Assembly: GCA_047618565.1 (NCBI GenBank)
Contig: JBLHKW010000110.1
Location: 1-18,262, forward strand
Length of the DNA stretch: 18,262 bases
Origin: JBLHKW01 sp047618565
Lineage (GTDB): Bacteria; Planctomycetota; UBA1135; GCA-002686595
Direction: 5' to 3'
A program made the position numbers and the translations under genes. Below the pieces are notes generated by a model, which ran no database searches, had not been told where the DNA came from, and saw only the letters and a list, made by a program, of their open reading frames with translations. Of this stretch, positions 1 to 8,337 are shown piece by piece (within the stretch, counting starts at the first letter, position 1; each line of letters starts with the position of its first letter).

Positions 1-634
1 CGATGAACAGGATGTCGTTCTCCTCCAGCTCGGCGAAGAAGGACACGTCCAGCTCCTCCACCCGCTTCCTGAGGATGTTGACCCCCGAGTCCTCGAGCCA
101 GGGCATCTCGTAGGGCTCGATGCAGGTATGCTCGCAGGCGTACGACGGATCCTCGGCCGCGTTCTTGCGTAGCGCGCGGATGGCCATCAGGGTCGAGTTT
201 CCACTTCCGATCTCGATGATCCGGCGCGGCTTGACCGAGCGGATGAGCTGGTACCAGTACTCGGCGTCGCCCGCCTCGAAGGTGCTGTTCTCGAGCCAGA
301 AGGCCAGCTCCCCAGGCTTTTGCAGGGGCAGGTCGGCCAGCTCGTCGGCACGGGACAGGCTCTCGCAGAACGCGACCTGCTCCTCGGGGTTCCACTCGAC
401 ACCCGGCAAGGGGCGCTGCTGGTCGAAGTCCCGGCTGACCGCGCGCATGTCGAACTGCGGCTCGTAGTAGTGATTCCGGATCGGCAGCACCCCGACGCCG
501 AGCAGGACCCTGCGGCAGAGCGGCATGCGGTCCAGGCCTGCGCGGCGCACCTTCTCGAGCAACCAGGCGGACGGGAAGACGAACGGCGCCATCAGCAGGT
601 CCACAATCGGCAAGAGTCTTCTGATGGGCGACAT
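1..634 (-). CDS. Class I SAM-dependent methyltransferase, C-terminus beyond the left edge
   Basis: I read 211 codons on the minus strand from an ATG at 634 to the window edge with no stop. The protein begins with a basic and hydrophobic stretch (MSPIRRLLPIVDLLMAPFVF), which may be a membrane-associated helix. A conserved-looking region with PIRNHYYEP (residues 51-59) follows. The SAM-binding motif I is RIIEIGSGNSTLMA at about residues 138-151. The last residues, ENDILFI, match the strand before an acidic motif in Methyltransf_24-type enzymes. The start is supported by GGAAG about 8 nt upstream and by an in-frame stop at 656-658. The family transfers a methyl group from SAM, but the acceptor cannot be told. 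Nearby glycosyltransferases make a sugar or glycan acceptor plausible, as inference only. The upstream gene is divergent. Confidence 0.85.
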   Translation of the reverse strand, partial: MSPIRRLLPIVDLLMAPFVFPSAWLLEKVRRAGLDRMPLCRRVLLGVGVLPIRNHYYEPQFDMRAVSRDFDQQRPLPGVEWNPEEQVAFCESLSRADELADLPLQKPGELAFWLENSTFEAGDAEYWYQLIRSVKPRRIIEIGSGNSTLMAIRALRKNAAEDPSYACEHTCIEPYEMPWLEDSGVNILRKRVEELDVSFFAELEENDILFI

Positions 635-732
635 GGGCTTCTTCCAAGGCGGCGATCACGCCAGGAGCTAACGGGATGAGCGAGTCGTGAAGTCTACTGT
701 CGCGGCGGCCTAGAACCACGCCATTGCCAGAC

Positions 733-778
733 CACAACCGTCTCCCTAACCGCTGGATTCCGAGCAGGAATAGTTGTG
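733..778 (+). promoter_or_regulatory. Nested inverted repeats over the candidate start of the FG-GAP gene
   Basis: CACAAC (733-738) pairs with GTTGTG (773-778). Inside it ATTCC (757-761) pairs with GGAAT (767-771) around a 5-nt loop. The inner stem contains AGGA (766-769), the only Shine-Dalgarno-like sequence near the TTG at 774. If TTG is the true start, the hairpin would hide the ribosome site. Short stems like these also arise by chance, and function is not shown. Confidence 0.3.
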
Positions 779-3275
779 TGATCGGGGCACTGCAGGCTCG
801 AACGCTTCGACCAACCTGATGATCTTCGCGATGACTCACCTTGCCATACACATCCTGCCCCTGTTCCCGCTCCCCGCGATCGCACAGGAGGCAGCGCCGG
901 TCCACGCTCGAGCGGTCCATATCGACACGGAGGCGGGCGGCCTGCGCTGGGGAGACTTCGACGGGGACGGTCGCCTGGACCTGCTCACGATCGATGAGCT
1001 TGGTCAGGCAAGGCTGTTGCGCAATCTGGGTGACGGCGGGTTCGACGATCTGACCGCATCCGTGGGCCTCGAGCAGGCGGCGCCGCTGGCCGACGCGACC
1101 TGGATCGACGTGGACGCCGACGGCCGCCTGGACCTGTTCGTGCTCTCAACGGCCGGGACGCCGAGGATGTTCCGCCAGCGACGGGGTTCGCAGTTCGAAG
1201 ACAGCTCCGTCGCGCTCGGCCTGGACGAGCTCACCGAGGTGATGCACGCCACGTGGCTGGATTACGACGGAGACGGGCTACGCGACCTCCAGATCCGGAC
1301 CCACTCGGCCGAGGTCCTGCTGCACAACGCCGGCACGCGGCTAGTCGAGGCCCTGCGCATCCCCGTTCGCGCGCAGCGCGGCGCGCCCATGCCCACGGCC
1401 GGGCTGTCGCTGCAGGACACGCCGCCGACGAGCGAACTAGGCGCTCCCTCAGGCTCGCACGCGAGCAGCTCGGCCCCACAGACGCCAGTACTGGCCTGCG
1501 ACGCGACGATCCATGACGCCGGCAACCCGGGCAACTGCATCGGAGCCTCCTCGATCCCCATGCTCGGCAAGCTGCTCCCGCTCGGGACCGAGTTCTTCGT
1601 GGACTCCGGCACGGGCAACGTGGGCGTGGGGACGACGACGCCGGTCGAGAAGCTGGCCGTCGAGGGCGGCAACATCCGGACCGACGGTCAGTTGATCTCG
1701 ACCGAAGCCGTGAGTGCCCCGCTCGTGGTCTCCTCGAGCGTCCTGGTCACGGGGCTCAACGCGGACCAGCTCGACGGCCTCGAAGCATCCAGCTTCTCCC
1801 AGCTGGGCGACAGCATCGAGGGCGACGAGCTCGCTGATGAGGCTGTGACCAATGGGAAGATCGCAACTGCAGCGATCACATCCGAGAAGATCGGCCCGGA
1901 TGCGGTTGGCGCGTCGCAACTCGGACGCCTGGTGGTGAACGACAGCCACGTGGCCGTCCTGGCCGCCATCGACGGGAGCAAGATCGTTCCGACCTTCGCG
2001 GGCGACGTCACGGCGACGGGCGCCGTCGGCGCGGGAGTGACCACGCCCCTGGCCACGGTCCACGCTGTCGGCACGCCGACCCTGGGCTCGGTCTGGATCT
2101 GCCCGGCCGAGACCGGCAGCGGTGCGGATTCCGAGCTGCTGCTGGCCGAGGACGACAACGGGACCTTCGGGATCAAGATGCGCTACAACGCCACGGCCAA
2201 CCAGCTCGAGATCCTGGGCCGTGCGGACGACGTGGATGCCGCCGAGCCGATGGTCGTGGTCGCGCGCGATTCGGGCAAGATGTCCATCGGCAACAACGGC
2301 GTGCAGGCGGGCCACTTGACCGTCAACGGAAGCTCGGACACCGGGACGAGCGCGATCGAGGTGCTGGCGGGCGCCGGCCCCGGCATGCATGTCAGCAGCA
2401 CATCGACGAGCGACCCCGGGGTGCTGGTCGAGACGAGCGGGGCATCCGTGGCCGCGCTCGACGGGCGCGCCACGTACCGCGGCGTCTCGGGCGAGAGCAC
2501 GTCCTCGGTGGCCAACGGGTCGGGCGTCTACGGGCTCGCCTCCGCCAGCACGGGCGCGGTCTACGGTGTGTTCGGCGAGGCCCACAGCTCCTCCGGCGTC
2601 GGCGTACAGGGCCAGGCGACGACGGCAAGCGGATTCACCTACGGCGTCTCGGGCAGCACGCTCTCCAGCTCCGGCCGCGGAGTCGCGGGTTTCGCCTTCA
2701 GCACCACCGGCCTCAACTACGGCGTGCGCGGGTTCACGGCCTCCGCGGGTGGCTACGGTGTCTATTCCTCGGGCGACCTCGCGGCCTCCGGGGTCAAGGC
2801 CTTCATCCAGCCGCACCCGGAGGATCCCTCCAAGGAGATCCGCTTCGTCTGCCTCGAGGGCAACGAGGCCGGTACCTACTTCCGTGGGAGTGGCCAGCTC
2901 TCGGGAGGCCTGGCCAGCATCCAGGTGCCCGACGAGTTCCGCCTGGTGTCCGAGCACGAAGGCGTGACGATCCAGCTGACGCCGCGCGGCCGCGGGTCGC
3001 TCTGGGTAGAGGCCAGCGACCGACACGAGATCCTCGTGGCCGGCACGACCGACGTGGACTTCGACTACCTTGTCAACGGTGTCCGGCGCGGCTTCAAGGA
3101 CCTCACCCTCGTGCGTGAGAACACCAGCTTCGTGCCGACCCAGGCCGGGGTGCCCTTCGGGACCCAGTACCCGGCCGGGCTGCGCCAGGTCCTGGTCGAG
3201 AACGGGACGTTGAACGCGGACGGCACGCCTAACGAGGCGACCGCCGAGTCCATGGACTGGCCTCTGCAACGCTGA
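774..3275 (+). CDS. Secreted protein with FG-GAP/VCBS repeats, tail-fibre-like stalk and conserved C-terminal domain
   Basis: This is an 833-residue protein from a TTG at 774. A hydrophobic export signal (about 16-37) ends in AIA before QE. Three calcium-loop FG-GAP/VCBS repeats follow: DFDGDGRLDL (61-70), DVDADGRLDL (112-121) and DYDGDGLRDL (163-172). Residues 283-293 (VGVGTTTPVEK) and 329-341 (NADQLDG plus ASSF) are motifs familiar from phage-type tail fibres. Residues 567-663 carry repeated YGV-G units suggesting a fibrous beta stalk. The C-terminus from about 674 (KAFIQPHPEDP, later CLEGNEAGTYFRG) resembles a terminal domain in bacterial fibre-like secreted proteins. TTG has AGGA 4 nt upstream and supplies the only N-terminal arginine of the signal. 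ATG at 819 or 831 also keeps the hydrophobic core but lacks a ribosome site. A role in surface adhesion or as an extracellular fibre is inferred. No enzyme motif is seen. Confidence 0.85.
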   Translation: MCDRGTAGSNASTNLMIFAMTHLAIHILPLFPLPAIAQEAAPVHARAVHIDTEAGGLRWGDFDGDGRLDLLTIDELGQARLLRNLGDGGFDDLTASVGLEQAAPLADATWIDVDADGRLDLFVLSTAGTPRMFRQRRGSQFEDSSVALGLDELTEVMHATWLDYDGDGLRDLQIRTHSAEVLLHNAGTRLVEALRIPVRAQRGAPMPTAGLSLQDTPPTSELGAPSGSHASSSAPQTPVLACDATIHDAGNPGNCIGASSIPMLGKLLPLGTEFFVDSGTGNVGVGTTTPVEKLAVEGGNIRTDGQLISTEAVSAPLVVSSSVLVTGLNADQLDGLEASSFSQLGDSIEGDELADEAVTNGKIATAAITSEKIGPDAVGASQLGRLVVNDSHVAVLAAIDGSKIVPTFAGDVTATGAVGAGVTTPLATVHAVGTPTLGSVWICPAETGSGADSELLLAEDDNGTFGIKMRYNATANQLEILGRADDVDAAEPMVVVARDSGKMSIGNNGVQAGHLTVNGSSDTGTSAIEVLAGAGPGMHVSSTSTSDPGVLVETSGASVAALDGRATYRGVSGESTSSVANGSGVYGLASASTGAVYGVFGEAHSSSGVGVQGQATTASGFTYGVSGSTLSSSGRGVAGFAFSTTGLNYGVRGFTASAGGYGVYSSGDLAASGVKAFIQPHPEDPSKEIRFVCLEGNEAGTYFRGSGQLSGGLASIQVPDEFRLVSEHEGVTIQLTPRGRGSLWVEASDRHEILVAGTTDVDFDYLVNGVRRGFKDLTLVRENTSFVPTQAGVPFGTQYPAGLRQVLVENGTLNADGTPNEATAESMDWPLQR

Positions 3276-3332
3276 CCCGCACTGGGCCTGGCTTGGGGGC
3301 GCTACGCTCCGGCCGCCGCTTCCCGCCGTCCT

Positions 3333-4304
3333 TCAGACAGCCGCTTCCGGCGGATGGTCTGCGCGGCGTCTGAGGAGCCGCAGGGAGGCTAGCGGGACGA
3401 GGCTGTAGATGAGCGGCTTCAGGTACTCCAGATCGAACGGGTGCAGCCGAGCGCAGAACAGCCCGGCCGCCAGCGCGCCCCGCCGATCTCCCGCGCGACG
3501 CTGATCCAGCACGCTCTCGATGAAATGGACCGCCACGTTGTTGTCCACGTCACTGCGACTGAACTTCCCGTCGGTGCGCTTGCGCAGGTACTCGGGCCCG
3601 TCCTCGATGGGCGTACCACGCCGCTCACAGGCGCGCCGCAGCACCTTCTTGACCTGCTCGATGCGGAACGTCGGATCACTGCGCGTGACGCTATCCGGGT
3701 TCGAGCGGTACGAGTAGAGCGTCTCACCACAGACCATGATCGGGTGCTGCTCTCCGACGCGCAGCACGTAGTCCAGCCCCTCGACAACGCGCAGGTCCTC
3801 GTCGTACGCCAGATCGCCCACGAGCGCCACGCGGTACATGCCGGTCGGGTCGTGGGCCGGCATGCGGTAGGCCTGGATGTCGCGCTTGCACTCCTCCGGC
3901 GGCTTCTGGCGGAAACGCGGCCCGACAGGGCGATCATCGACGAGCAGATCGTAGCCGGTGTAGACCGCGGCCACTTCGGGATGCTCGTCGAAGCACTGCA
4001 TCTGGCGCTCGATCCTGCGCGGGTAGCTCAGGTCATCCGCATCCTGAATCGCGTAGAAGTCCCCGGACATCACGCGCCGTGCGTGGTTCAGGGCTGCGGG
4101 CTTGCCCTTGTTCGGCTGACTGAAGACGCGCAGTCGCTCGTCGTCGATGGACTCGATGGACGCCAGGCAGCCATCCGTGCTGCCGTCATCGATCAGCACG
4201 ACCTCGATGTTGGGCCAGGTCTGCGCCAGGGCGCTCTCCACAGCCGGACGCAGGAAGTCTCCGCCGTTGTAGACGCAGATCACGATCGAAACTTTGGCAG
4301 TCAT
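3333..4304 (-). CDS. Glycosyltransferase family 2 (GT-A fold)
   Basis: This 323-residue protein has the classic GT2 layout. It starts VSIVICVYNGGDFLRPAVES (5-24), with the nucleotide-binding IDDGSTDG at 38-45. NKGKPAALNHA (65-75) precedes the metal-binding DAD at 88-90. The acceptor-side segment with EGLDYVLRVGE (175-185) is the usual place of the catalytic base. There is no long membrane segment, so it is a cytoplasmic or membrane-peripheral enzyme. GT2 enzymes move a sugar from a nucleotide donor to a glycan, lipid or protein, and neither donor nor acceptor is readable here. No good ribosome site precedes the ATG, but no better start exists. It converges with the FG-GAP gene across a 57-nt gap with no clear terminator. 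It lies downstream of the lipoprotein gene on the same strand, but a terminator separates them. Confidence 0.93.
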   Translation of the reverse strand: MTAKVSIVICVYNGGDFLRPAVESALAQTWPNIEVVLIDDGSTDGCLASIESIDDERLRVFSQPNKGKPAALNHARRVMSGDFYAIQDADDLSYPRRIERQMQCFDEHPEVAAVYTGYDLLVDDRPVGPRFRQKPPEECKRDIQAYRMPAHDPTGMYRVALVGDLAYDEDLRVVEGLDYVLRVGEQHPIMVCGETLYSYRSNPDSVTRSDPTFRIEQVKKVLRRACERRGTPIEDGPEYLRKRTDGKFSRSDVDNNVAVHFIESVLDQRRAGDRRGALAAGLFCARLHPFDLEYLKPLIYSLVPLASLRLLRRRADHPPEAAV

Positions 4305-4397
4305 CGGGAAGGTACAGCACGCCCGGCGAGCTCATCCGGTGCGAGTCTTGGAATCAGACCACCAGGGCGTCCGTTGAACAAGTGCTCCGGACAAGGA

Positions 4398-4434
4398 ATC
4401 GCCCCGCCCGTACATTGCGCACGGGCGGGGCGAT
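4398..4434 (-). terminator. Terminator hairpin after the lipoprotein gene
   Basis: A perfect 14-bp inverted repeat, ATCGCCCCGCCCGT (4398-4411) and its complement (4421-4434), surrounds a 9-nt loop. It begins 21 nt beyond the minus-strand stop at 4456. On the minus strand the stem is followed by TCCTTGT, a poor U tract, so termination may be assisted. Its strength and position argue that the GT2 gene has its own promoter in 4305-4397. Confidence 0.8.
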
Positions 4435-4455
4435 GTTTCCTGTCAGCCTACGGAG

Positions 4456-7400
4456 TCAGTTCTTCTCGTAGGGGCCGACGGAGCTCGGCAGCTGCCGCGG
4501 GCGGTTCTTGATGTCGACCGGAACGAGCGGGTTTGCGACCCGATCCACGATCGGCGACGACTGCACCGGCGTGTAGTTCGGGAAAGCCGCGTCCGGCGCG
4601 ACGAACGACGCGGCGACATCGCTGCCCGTGGTCGAATTGGTGCCCATCACGCTGCCGGACGACTCGAAGAAGTGGTTGTTGTCGAGCACCGAAGGATTCG
4701 GGCTGAACATGCGCTTGAACACGCTATCCCGCACGCTGAAGTTCGTGATCGGCGCCGGGAATTCGTAGGACTTGAAGTGCACGTCCTGGTACGGCGAGGC
4801 GACGTTCCACCACAACATGTGGTCCGTGGCGACCGACCAGTCGCTCTGCCAGTAGTGCGGATGGTTGTCGATCACCACGTTCACGAACGCGATGTCGCTG
4901 TAGTGGTTTCCGGTGGCGTTGTTGCGGGCGAAGATGCCCTGCGCGCCACAATTCACGAGCTGGATGTTGAAGAAGATCAGGTTATCCGCCGGGTAGCCCT
5001 GGAAGTGGATCATGTCCGGGTGATCCAGGGTGCCGCTCGCGTTGATGCCATTGACCGTGGAGTTCACCACCAGGCCCTTGGTGTTGTAGAAGCCCTGACT
5101 GAGGATGTCCTCGACCAGAATGTTGCGCTCGAGCGACGTGCGCGAGTTGTTCATCCGCGTGTGATGGATGTAGGAATCCGTCTGGTAGATGTGGGTGAAG
5201 AAGTAGCCATCAAGGCCACGCAGCATGGCCGGGTGGAAGTTGCCTGCGCCGCCGCTCTGGCCGTACTCCGAACCCTCCTGGGTCATCTCGACGTTCGAGA
5301 TCCAGACCTCGGGCTGGTTCGCCGGGCTGACGCTCAACACGTTGCGGATCTTCAGGTCCTTGATGCGCACGCGCTTGCTCAGCAGGGCGTCCGATCCGGT
5401 CATCACGACCTGGTTGCGCGACGTACCCGGTGCACCGGCGACCGTCAGCCAGCGCGTGGTGGTCACGGGCTCGCTGTGCCCCGGGGCACTGTTGCGGCCC
5501 GGGAAGTCGTAGTTACCGGGCAGCACGTAGACCACGCCACCGCCAGCGTTTCCGCCCTGGATGTCATGGATGGCCGAAGCCGCCTTGTAGATCGTCTTGA
5601 ACGGATTGTTCGACGAACCGTCGGCGGAGTCGCTACCGCTCGCCGACACCCAGCGAGTCGTGCTCGGCAGCGTGCCGTTCACGTTGCAGTTCAGGTACAT
5701 GCTCTGCAGCAGGCGCGGGCGGCCGATCGTCGGATAGGCGATCGCGCGGATCTCCACCAGGCCGTCCTGGTCGAACTCTACGGCGGGCAAGGTGCCCCAG
5801 TACTCGACCGCACCCGTGCGATCGTTCAGGGCCATCTCGTTGACCGCAACCCAGGGGCCACCCTCGCACGAGAACTCGACCCGATCGATCTCGTTGATAT
5901 GGAACGACACGATGCCGATGTTGAAGTCTTCGGTGAAGTCCTGGTACGGGACGACGTCCCAGTTGGCGATGGCGTTCGCGTTGGCGCCGGGGCCCGAGCC
6001 GATCTGGCCGGGCTGGGTGGTGGAACCGTTGAAGCCGTCACCCGGCACGATGGCGATTCCCGCGGGCGATCCCCCACCGGCCGACTGCACGTTCACGCTC
6101 ACGTCGCGCTCGGTCGAACCGAAGCCATCGGTCTCGTTCACGAAGCTGATCGCTCCGTGGTAGGAACCGGCGCTGAAGGCGCTGATCGAGGTCAGGTCAA
6201 CACGCACCAGGACCGTGGTCGACTCGCTCGGTGCAAGCGAACCCGTCGTCGCCGAGTTCGACAGCATCCAGGGCTCGGAGAAGGAAACGGTCCAGTTGAT
6301 CGGAACGCTTCCGTTGTTCTCGAGCGTGTAGGTCTTGCGATCGTTGGTGAAGGGTCCGCCTTCGGGCCCGTTCACGATCAGGCTGCTGCCGGGCGTGACC
6401 AGGAGCTGTCCGAGATCCACGTTACCGGGTCCGGCCAGGAAGTTCTGGACGACCTCGGAGGGCGCAAGCGCCCGGTCGTAGGCCGCGGACAGGTGGAAGG
6501 TGCCGAGCCAGGGGCGGTCGCCGCTGGCCTCGTTGCCAAGGAAGAGCCCGAAGTTCGAGTCCCAGTTCGAGAGGTCGCCGCCGCGGAAGTCCGACAGTAG
6601 CTGGACACCGTTCACGAAGAGCTTGACCGTGCCGCCTGCATCACGGGTGTAGACCACGTGGGACAGGGCTGCAGCGAGCGAGCCGGCAGCTGACGTCACC
6701 GAGGGCAAGCCGTCGTTGTCGGTCGCAGTCGTGCGCATCCGGACGTCGAGGCGGTTGGCCGCCTGACCGCCCCAGAGGCCCTGGCCGATGGTGAAGTTCC
6801 GGGTGCTGGTTCCGCCTGAGAGGCTGAAGATCCGCGCCGGGCCTTCCTGCGTCAGGTCCGCGGGCTCGATCCAGAGCTCGAGCGTGGCCGCGTTGCTCGC
6901 GGTGAGCAGCTGGGTGAGCTCGGTCGCGGGACCGGAGCTGCGCAGGACCGTGGGCGCCTGGAGCGTCAGCGAGCCGGCGTTCCAGGTGACCCTGCTCGTG
7001 TTGTCGATGGTCAGATCCACGCCACTCACGCCAGAGACGTCGCGCACGACGCTGCCGGTGCTCTCGTCGAAGTTATAGAGGGCAACCAGGCCGTTGGCGA
7101 CCCGTCCGCCACCTGACGGAAAGAGGGTCAGCTCGACCCGGCGCTCGGTCGTACCTTCGCCGTCCGTGAGGTTTTCGAAGCGCAGGTTGGCGATGTGATT
7201 GCCAGCAGTCAGGCCCGTGATCCCGTTGTTGTCAATCCCCACGACGAGGCTGGCCGCGGCGCCCGGATCCAGCGTGCCGCTGGTCGCACCGCTCAGGGTG
7301 AGCCAGGTCTCGGTTGCGCCTGCACTCCAGTCCAGGGGCGAGCCCCCGGTGTTCTGAAGCGTGTAGATCTTGCTGTCGGGTGTGATCGGCCCGCCGATCT

Positions 7401-7914
7401 GCCCCTCGGGGTTGAAGCCCGTGGCCGGAGTCACCGTCAGCTGCGGACCGGCCACGATCGGCTGAACGCGCAGAAGGAAGTAGACGAGAATGTCTGCCCC
7501 CGACGTCGTCGCGAAGGAGATCTCCGCCGGGTAGTCGCCGACCGGCAACGTGTTCGCGTAGTCACCGTCGATGACGACGCTGACCGTTGCGCTGCCAAAG
7601 GGATCGACGATGCCTCCGATGTCGGAGAAGAGGATCCAGGGTTCCGAAGCGGAAGCCTCCCAGCGCACCGGGTGGCTGCCGGTGTTCGTGAAGACGTAGT
7701 CGCGGCTACCGTTACGGAAGGGCCCGCCGACGGGTCCCCTGACGACGAAGCGTGAATTGCTGTCGACAGTCAATGTGCTCGTCGTCTCGCCCGTGTCGGC
7801 AGCCGACCCGTCGATCGGCGAATCCGCCGAACACGAAAAAGCGAGCAGTGCTGTGGTCAGCAATCCGCCGAGCTGTGCAGCTCGACGCACCCTGGTACTG
7901 AAGATCTGACTCAT
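4456..7914 (-). CDS. BACON-like/LamG/parallel beta-helix surface lipoprotein
   Basis: This is an 1152-residue protein. The N-terminus has arginines (9-11), a hydrophobic core and LAFSC with Cys28, an imperfect lipobox, so it is a likely lipoprotein. BACON-like Ig domains lie at about 50-150, 157-266 and 502-610. Each has a GGP motif, a W-x-x-S/L strand and the GTLDPG-type turn; the last two end with a T-ER-V strand. A LamG/concanavalin-like domain occupies about 272-495, with WLG (469-471) and YDRAL (479-483). An Ig-like linker follows at about 655-745. A parallel beta-helix runs from about 753 to 1140, opening WVSASGSDSADG and ending NRPRQLPSSVGPYE, like the end of choice-of-anchor Q/Pectate-lyase-3-type proteins. 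Glycan binding with possible lyase or hydrolase action is inferred, and no catalytic set can be named. GAGGGG lies 8 nt before the ATG, a strong ribosome site. Confidence 0.9.
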   Translation of the reverse strand: MSQIFSTRVRRAAQLGGLLTTALLAFSCSADSPIDGSAADTGETTSTLTVDSNSRFVVRGPVGGPFRNGSRDYVFTNTGSHPVRWEASASEPWILFSDIGGIVDPFGSATVSVVIDGDYANTLPVGDYPAEISFATTSGADILVYFLLRVQPIVAGPQLTVTPATGFNPEGQIGGPITPDSKIYTLQNTGGSPLDWSAGATETWLTLSGATSGTLDPGAAASLVVGIDNNGITGLTAGNHIANLRFENLTDGEGTTERRVELTLFPSGGGRVANGLVALYNFDESTGSVVRDVSGVSGVDLTIDNTSRVTWNAGSLTLQAPTVLRSSGPATELTQLLTASNAATLELWIEPADLTQEGPARIFSLSGGTSTRNFTIGQGLWGGQAANRLDVRMRTTATDNDGLPSVTSAAGSLAAALSHVVYTRDAGGTVKLFVNGVQLLSDFRGGDLSNWDSNFGLFLGNEASGDRPWLGTFHLSAAYDRALAPSEVVQNFLAGPGNVDLGQLLVTPGSSLIVNGPEGGPFTNDRKTYTLENNGSVPINWTVSFSEPWMLSNSATTGSLAPSESTTVLVRVDLTSISAFSAGSYHGAISFVNETDGFGSTERDVSVNVQSAGGGSPAGIAIVPGDGFNGSTTQPGQIGSGPGANANAIANWDVVPYQDFTEDFNIGIVSFHINEIDRVEFSCEGGPWVAVNEMALNDRTGAVEYWGTLPAVEFDQDGLVEIRAIAYPTIGRPRLLQSMYLNCNVNGTLPSTTRWVSASGSDSADGSSNNPFKTIYKAASAIHDIQGGNAGGGVVYVLPGNYDFPGRNSAPGHSEPVTTTRWLTVAGAPGTSRNQVVMTGSDALLSKRVRIKDLKIRNVLSVSPANQPEVWISNVEMTQEGSEYGQSGGAGNFHPAMLRGLDGYFFTHIYQTDSYIHHTRMNNSRTSLERNILVEDILSQGFYNTKGLVVNSTVNGINASGTLDHPDMIHFQGYPADNLIFFNIQLVNCGAQGIFARNNATGNHYSDIAFVNVVIDNHPHYWQSDWSVATDHMLWWNVASPYQDVHFKSYEFPAPITNFSVRDSVFKRMFSPNPSVLDNNHFFESSGSVMGTNSTTGSDVAASFVAPDAAFPNYTPVQSSPIVDRVANPLVPVDIKNRPRQLPSSVGPYEKN

Positions 7915-7922
7915 TCTGTTTT

Positions 7923-7956
7923 CCCCTCAAAGTTTCCCGGTACGTGCGAGTACCGG
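7923..7956 (-). promoter_or_regulatory. Strong ribosome site preceded by a 7-bp hairpin in the lipoprotein leader
   Basis: On the minus strand CCGGTAC pairs perfectly with GTACCGG (7937-7956) around a 6-nt loop. Eight bases later comes GAGGGG (7923-7928), then 8 nt to the ATG at 7914. The hairpin is close enough to affect ribosome access or mRNA stability, or it may be a protein-binding dyad. Confidence 0.5.
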
Positions 7957-8008
7957 CTGTCAGCGTGTCGCTGGCGACCTAGGCTCTTGTCGTGAAGGCC
8001 TGGTCCCT

Positions 8009-8023
8009 CTTCCGTGACGGAAG
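8009..8023. promoter_or_regulatory. 15-bp perfect dyad CTTCCGTGACGGAAG, candidate operator
   Basis: Seven base pairs are mirrored about a single central G. The size and symmetry fit a binding site for a dimeric helix-turn-helix regulator, or a tight palindrome in DNA. It is 95 nt upstream of the lipoprotein ATG, a usual distance for an operator. The regulator is unknown. Confidence 0.35.
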
Positions 8024-8036
8024 TAACGACGCGCTG

Positions 8037-8102
8037 CTGATTACTGCGATGATCAGGCGCCCCATGTTGGGGCGCACTTTTGACCGTTTCATGCGATCGG
8101 TC
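8037..8102. other. Three consecutive stem-loops, possible structured RNA or orphan terminator
   Basis: CTGAT/ATCAG (8037-8056) directly abuts GCGCCCC/GGGGCGC (8057-8075, perfect 7 bp, 5-nt loop). After ACTTTT comes GACCG/CGGTC (8082-8102). Read on the plus strand, the middle hairpin plus ACTTTT looks like a weak intrinsic terminator, yet no plus-strand gene lies before it. Read on the minus strand, the group would sit in the lipoprotein leader. Confidence 0.35.
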
Positions 8103-8277
8103 TGTGGACGCGTCCGGCTTCCCTGCCAGGCGACCGGAGTCCACTCGAGGCTGTCGAGATGCGCGGCAGAGGGACCGGCCGCTGAGTGCGGTCGATTGCT
8201 GCCGTGTATTGCTGTCGCTGCTGTGCATGACGCCCCTGGCTCCCGCTGACCGCTGACCGGGCCTGCGCCCAGTTCAC

Positions 8278-8337
8278 GGTTCCTGAGGAACCTGCGCCTT
8301 GATCGGCAACGCTCTTGACAAAAGTTAAGTACAACTT
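8278..8337. promoter_or_regulatory. Dyad GGTTCCTGAGGAACC and AT-rich TTGACA/AAGTT dyad
   Basis: The first element is a 6-bp dyad (8278-8292) around TGA. Then TTGACA (8315-8320) matches the sigma-70 -35 consensus on the plus strand, but the bases 17 nt on (GATCTG) are a poor -10. The AAGTT/AACTT dyad (8322-8337) overlaps that spacer. This is a small AT-rich island in GC-rich DNA and could be a promoter-operator, but the direction is unclear. Confidence 0.25.

Noticed and set aside
1449..3269. Open minus-strand frame of 606 codons opposite the FG-GAP gene
   Set aside because: The plus-strand product has clear domains and a signal peptide. The antisense peptide is Arg/Gly/His-rich with no domain, the usual mirror frame in high-GC DNA.
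774..3275. Prophage tail-fibre gene
   Set aside because: Fibre-like motifs are present, but it has an export signal and FG-GAP repeats, and no phage structural, lysis or integrase gene is nearby.
3276..3332. Bidirectional terminator between the convergent genes
   Set aside because: Only short, long-loop GC stems can be drawn and there is no T tract.
4672..6600. Open plus-strand frame of 642 codons opposite the lipoprotein gene
   Set aside because: Low-complexity Val/Arg/Asp peptide, no ribosome site or domain; explained by codon bias of the real gene.
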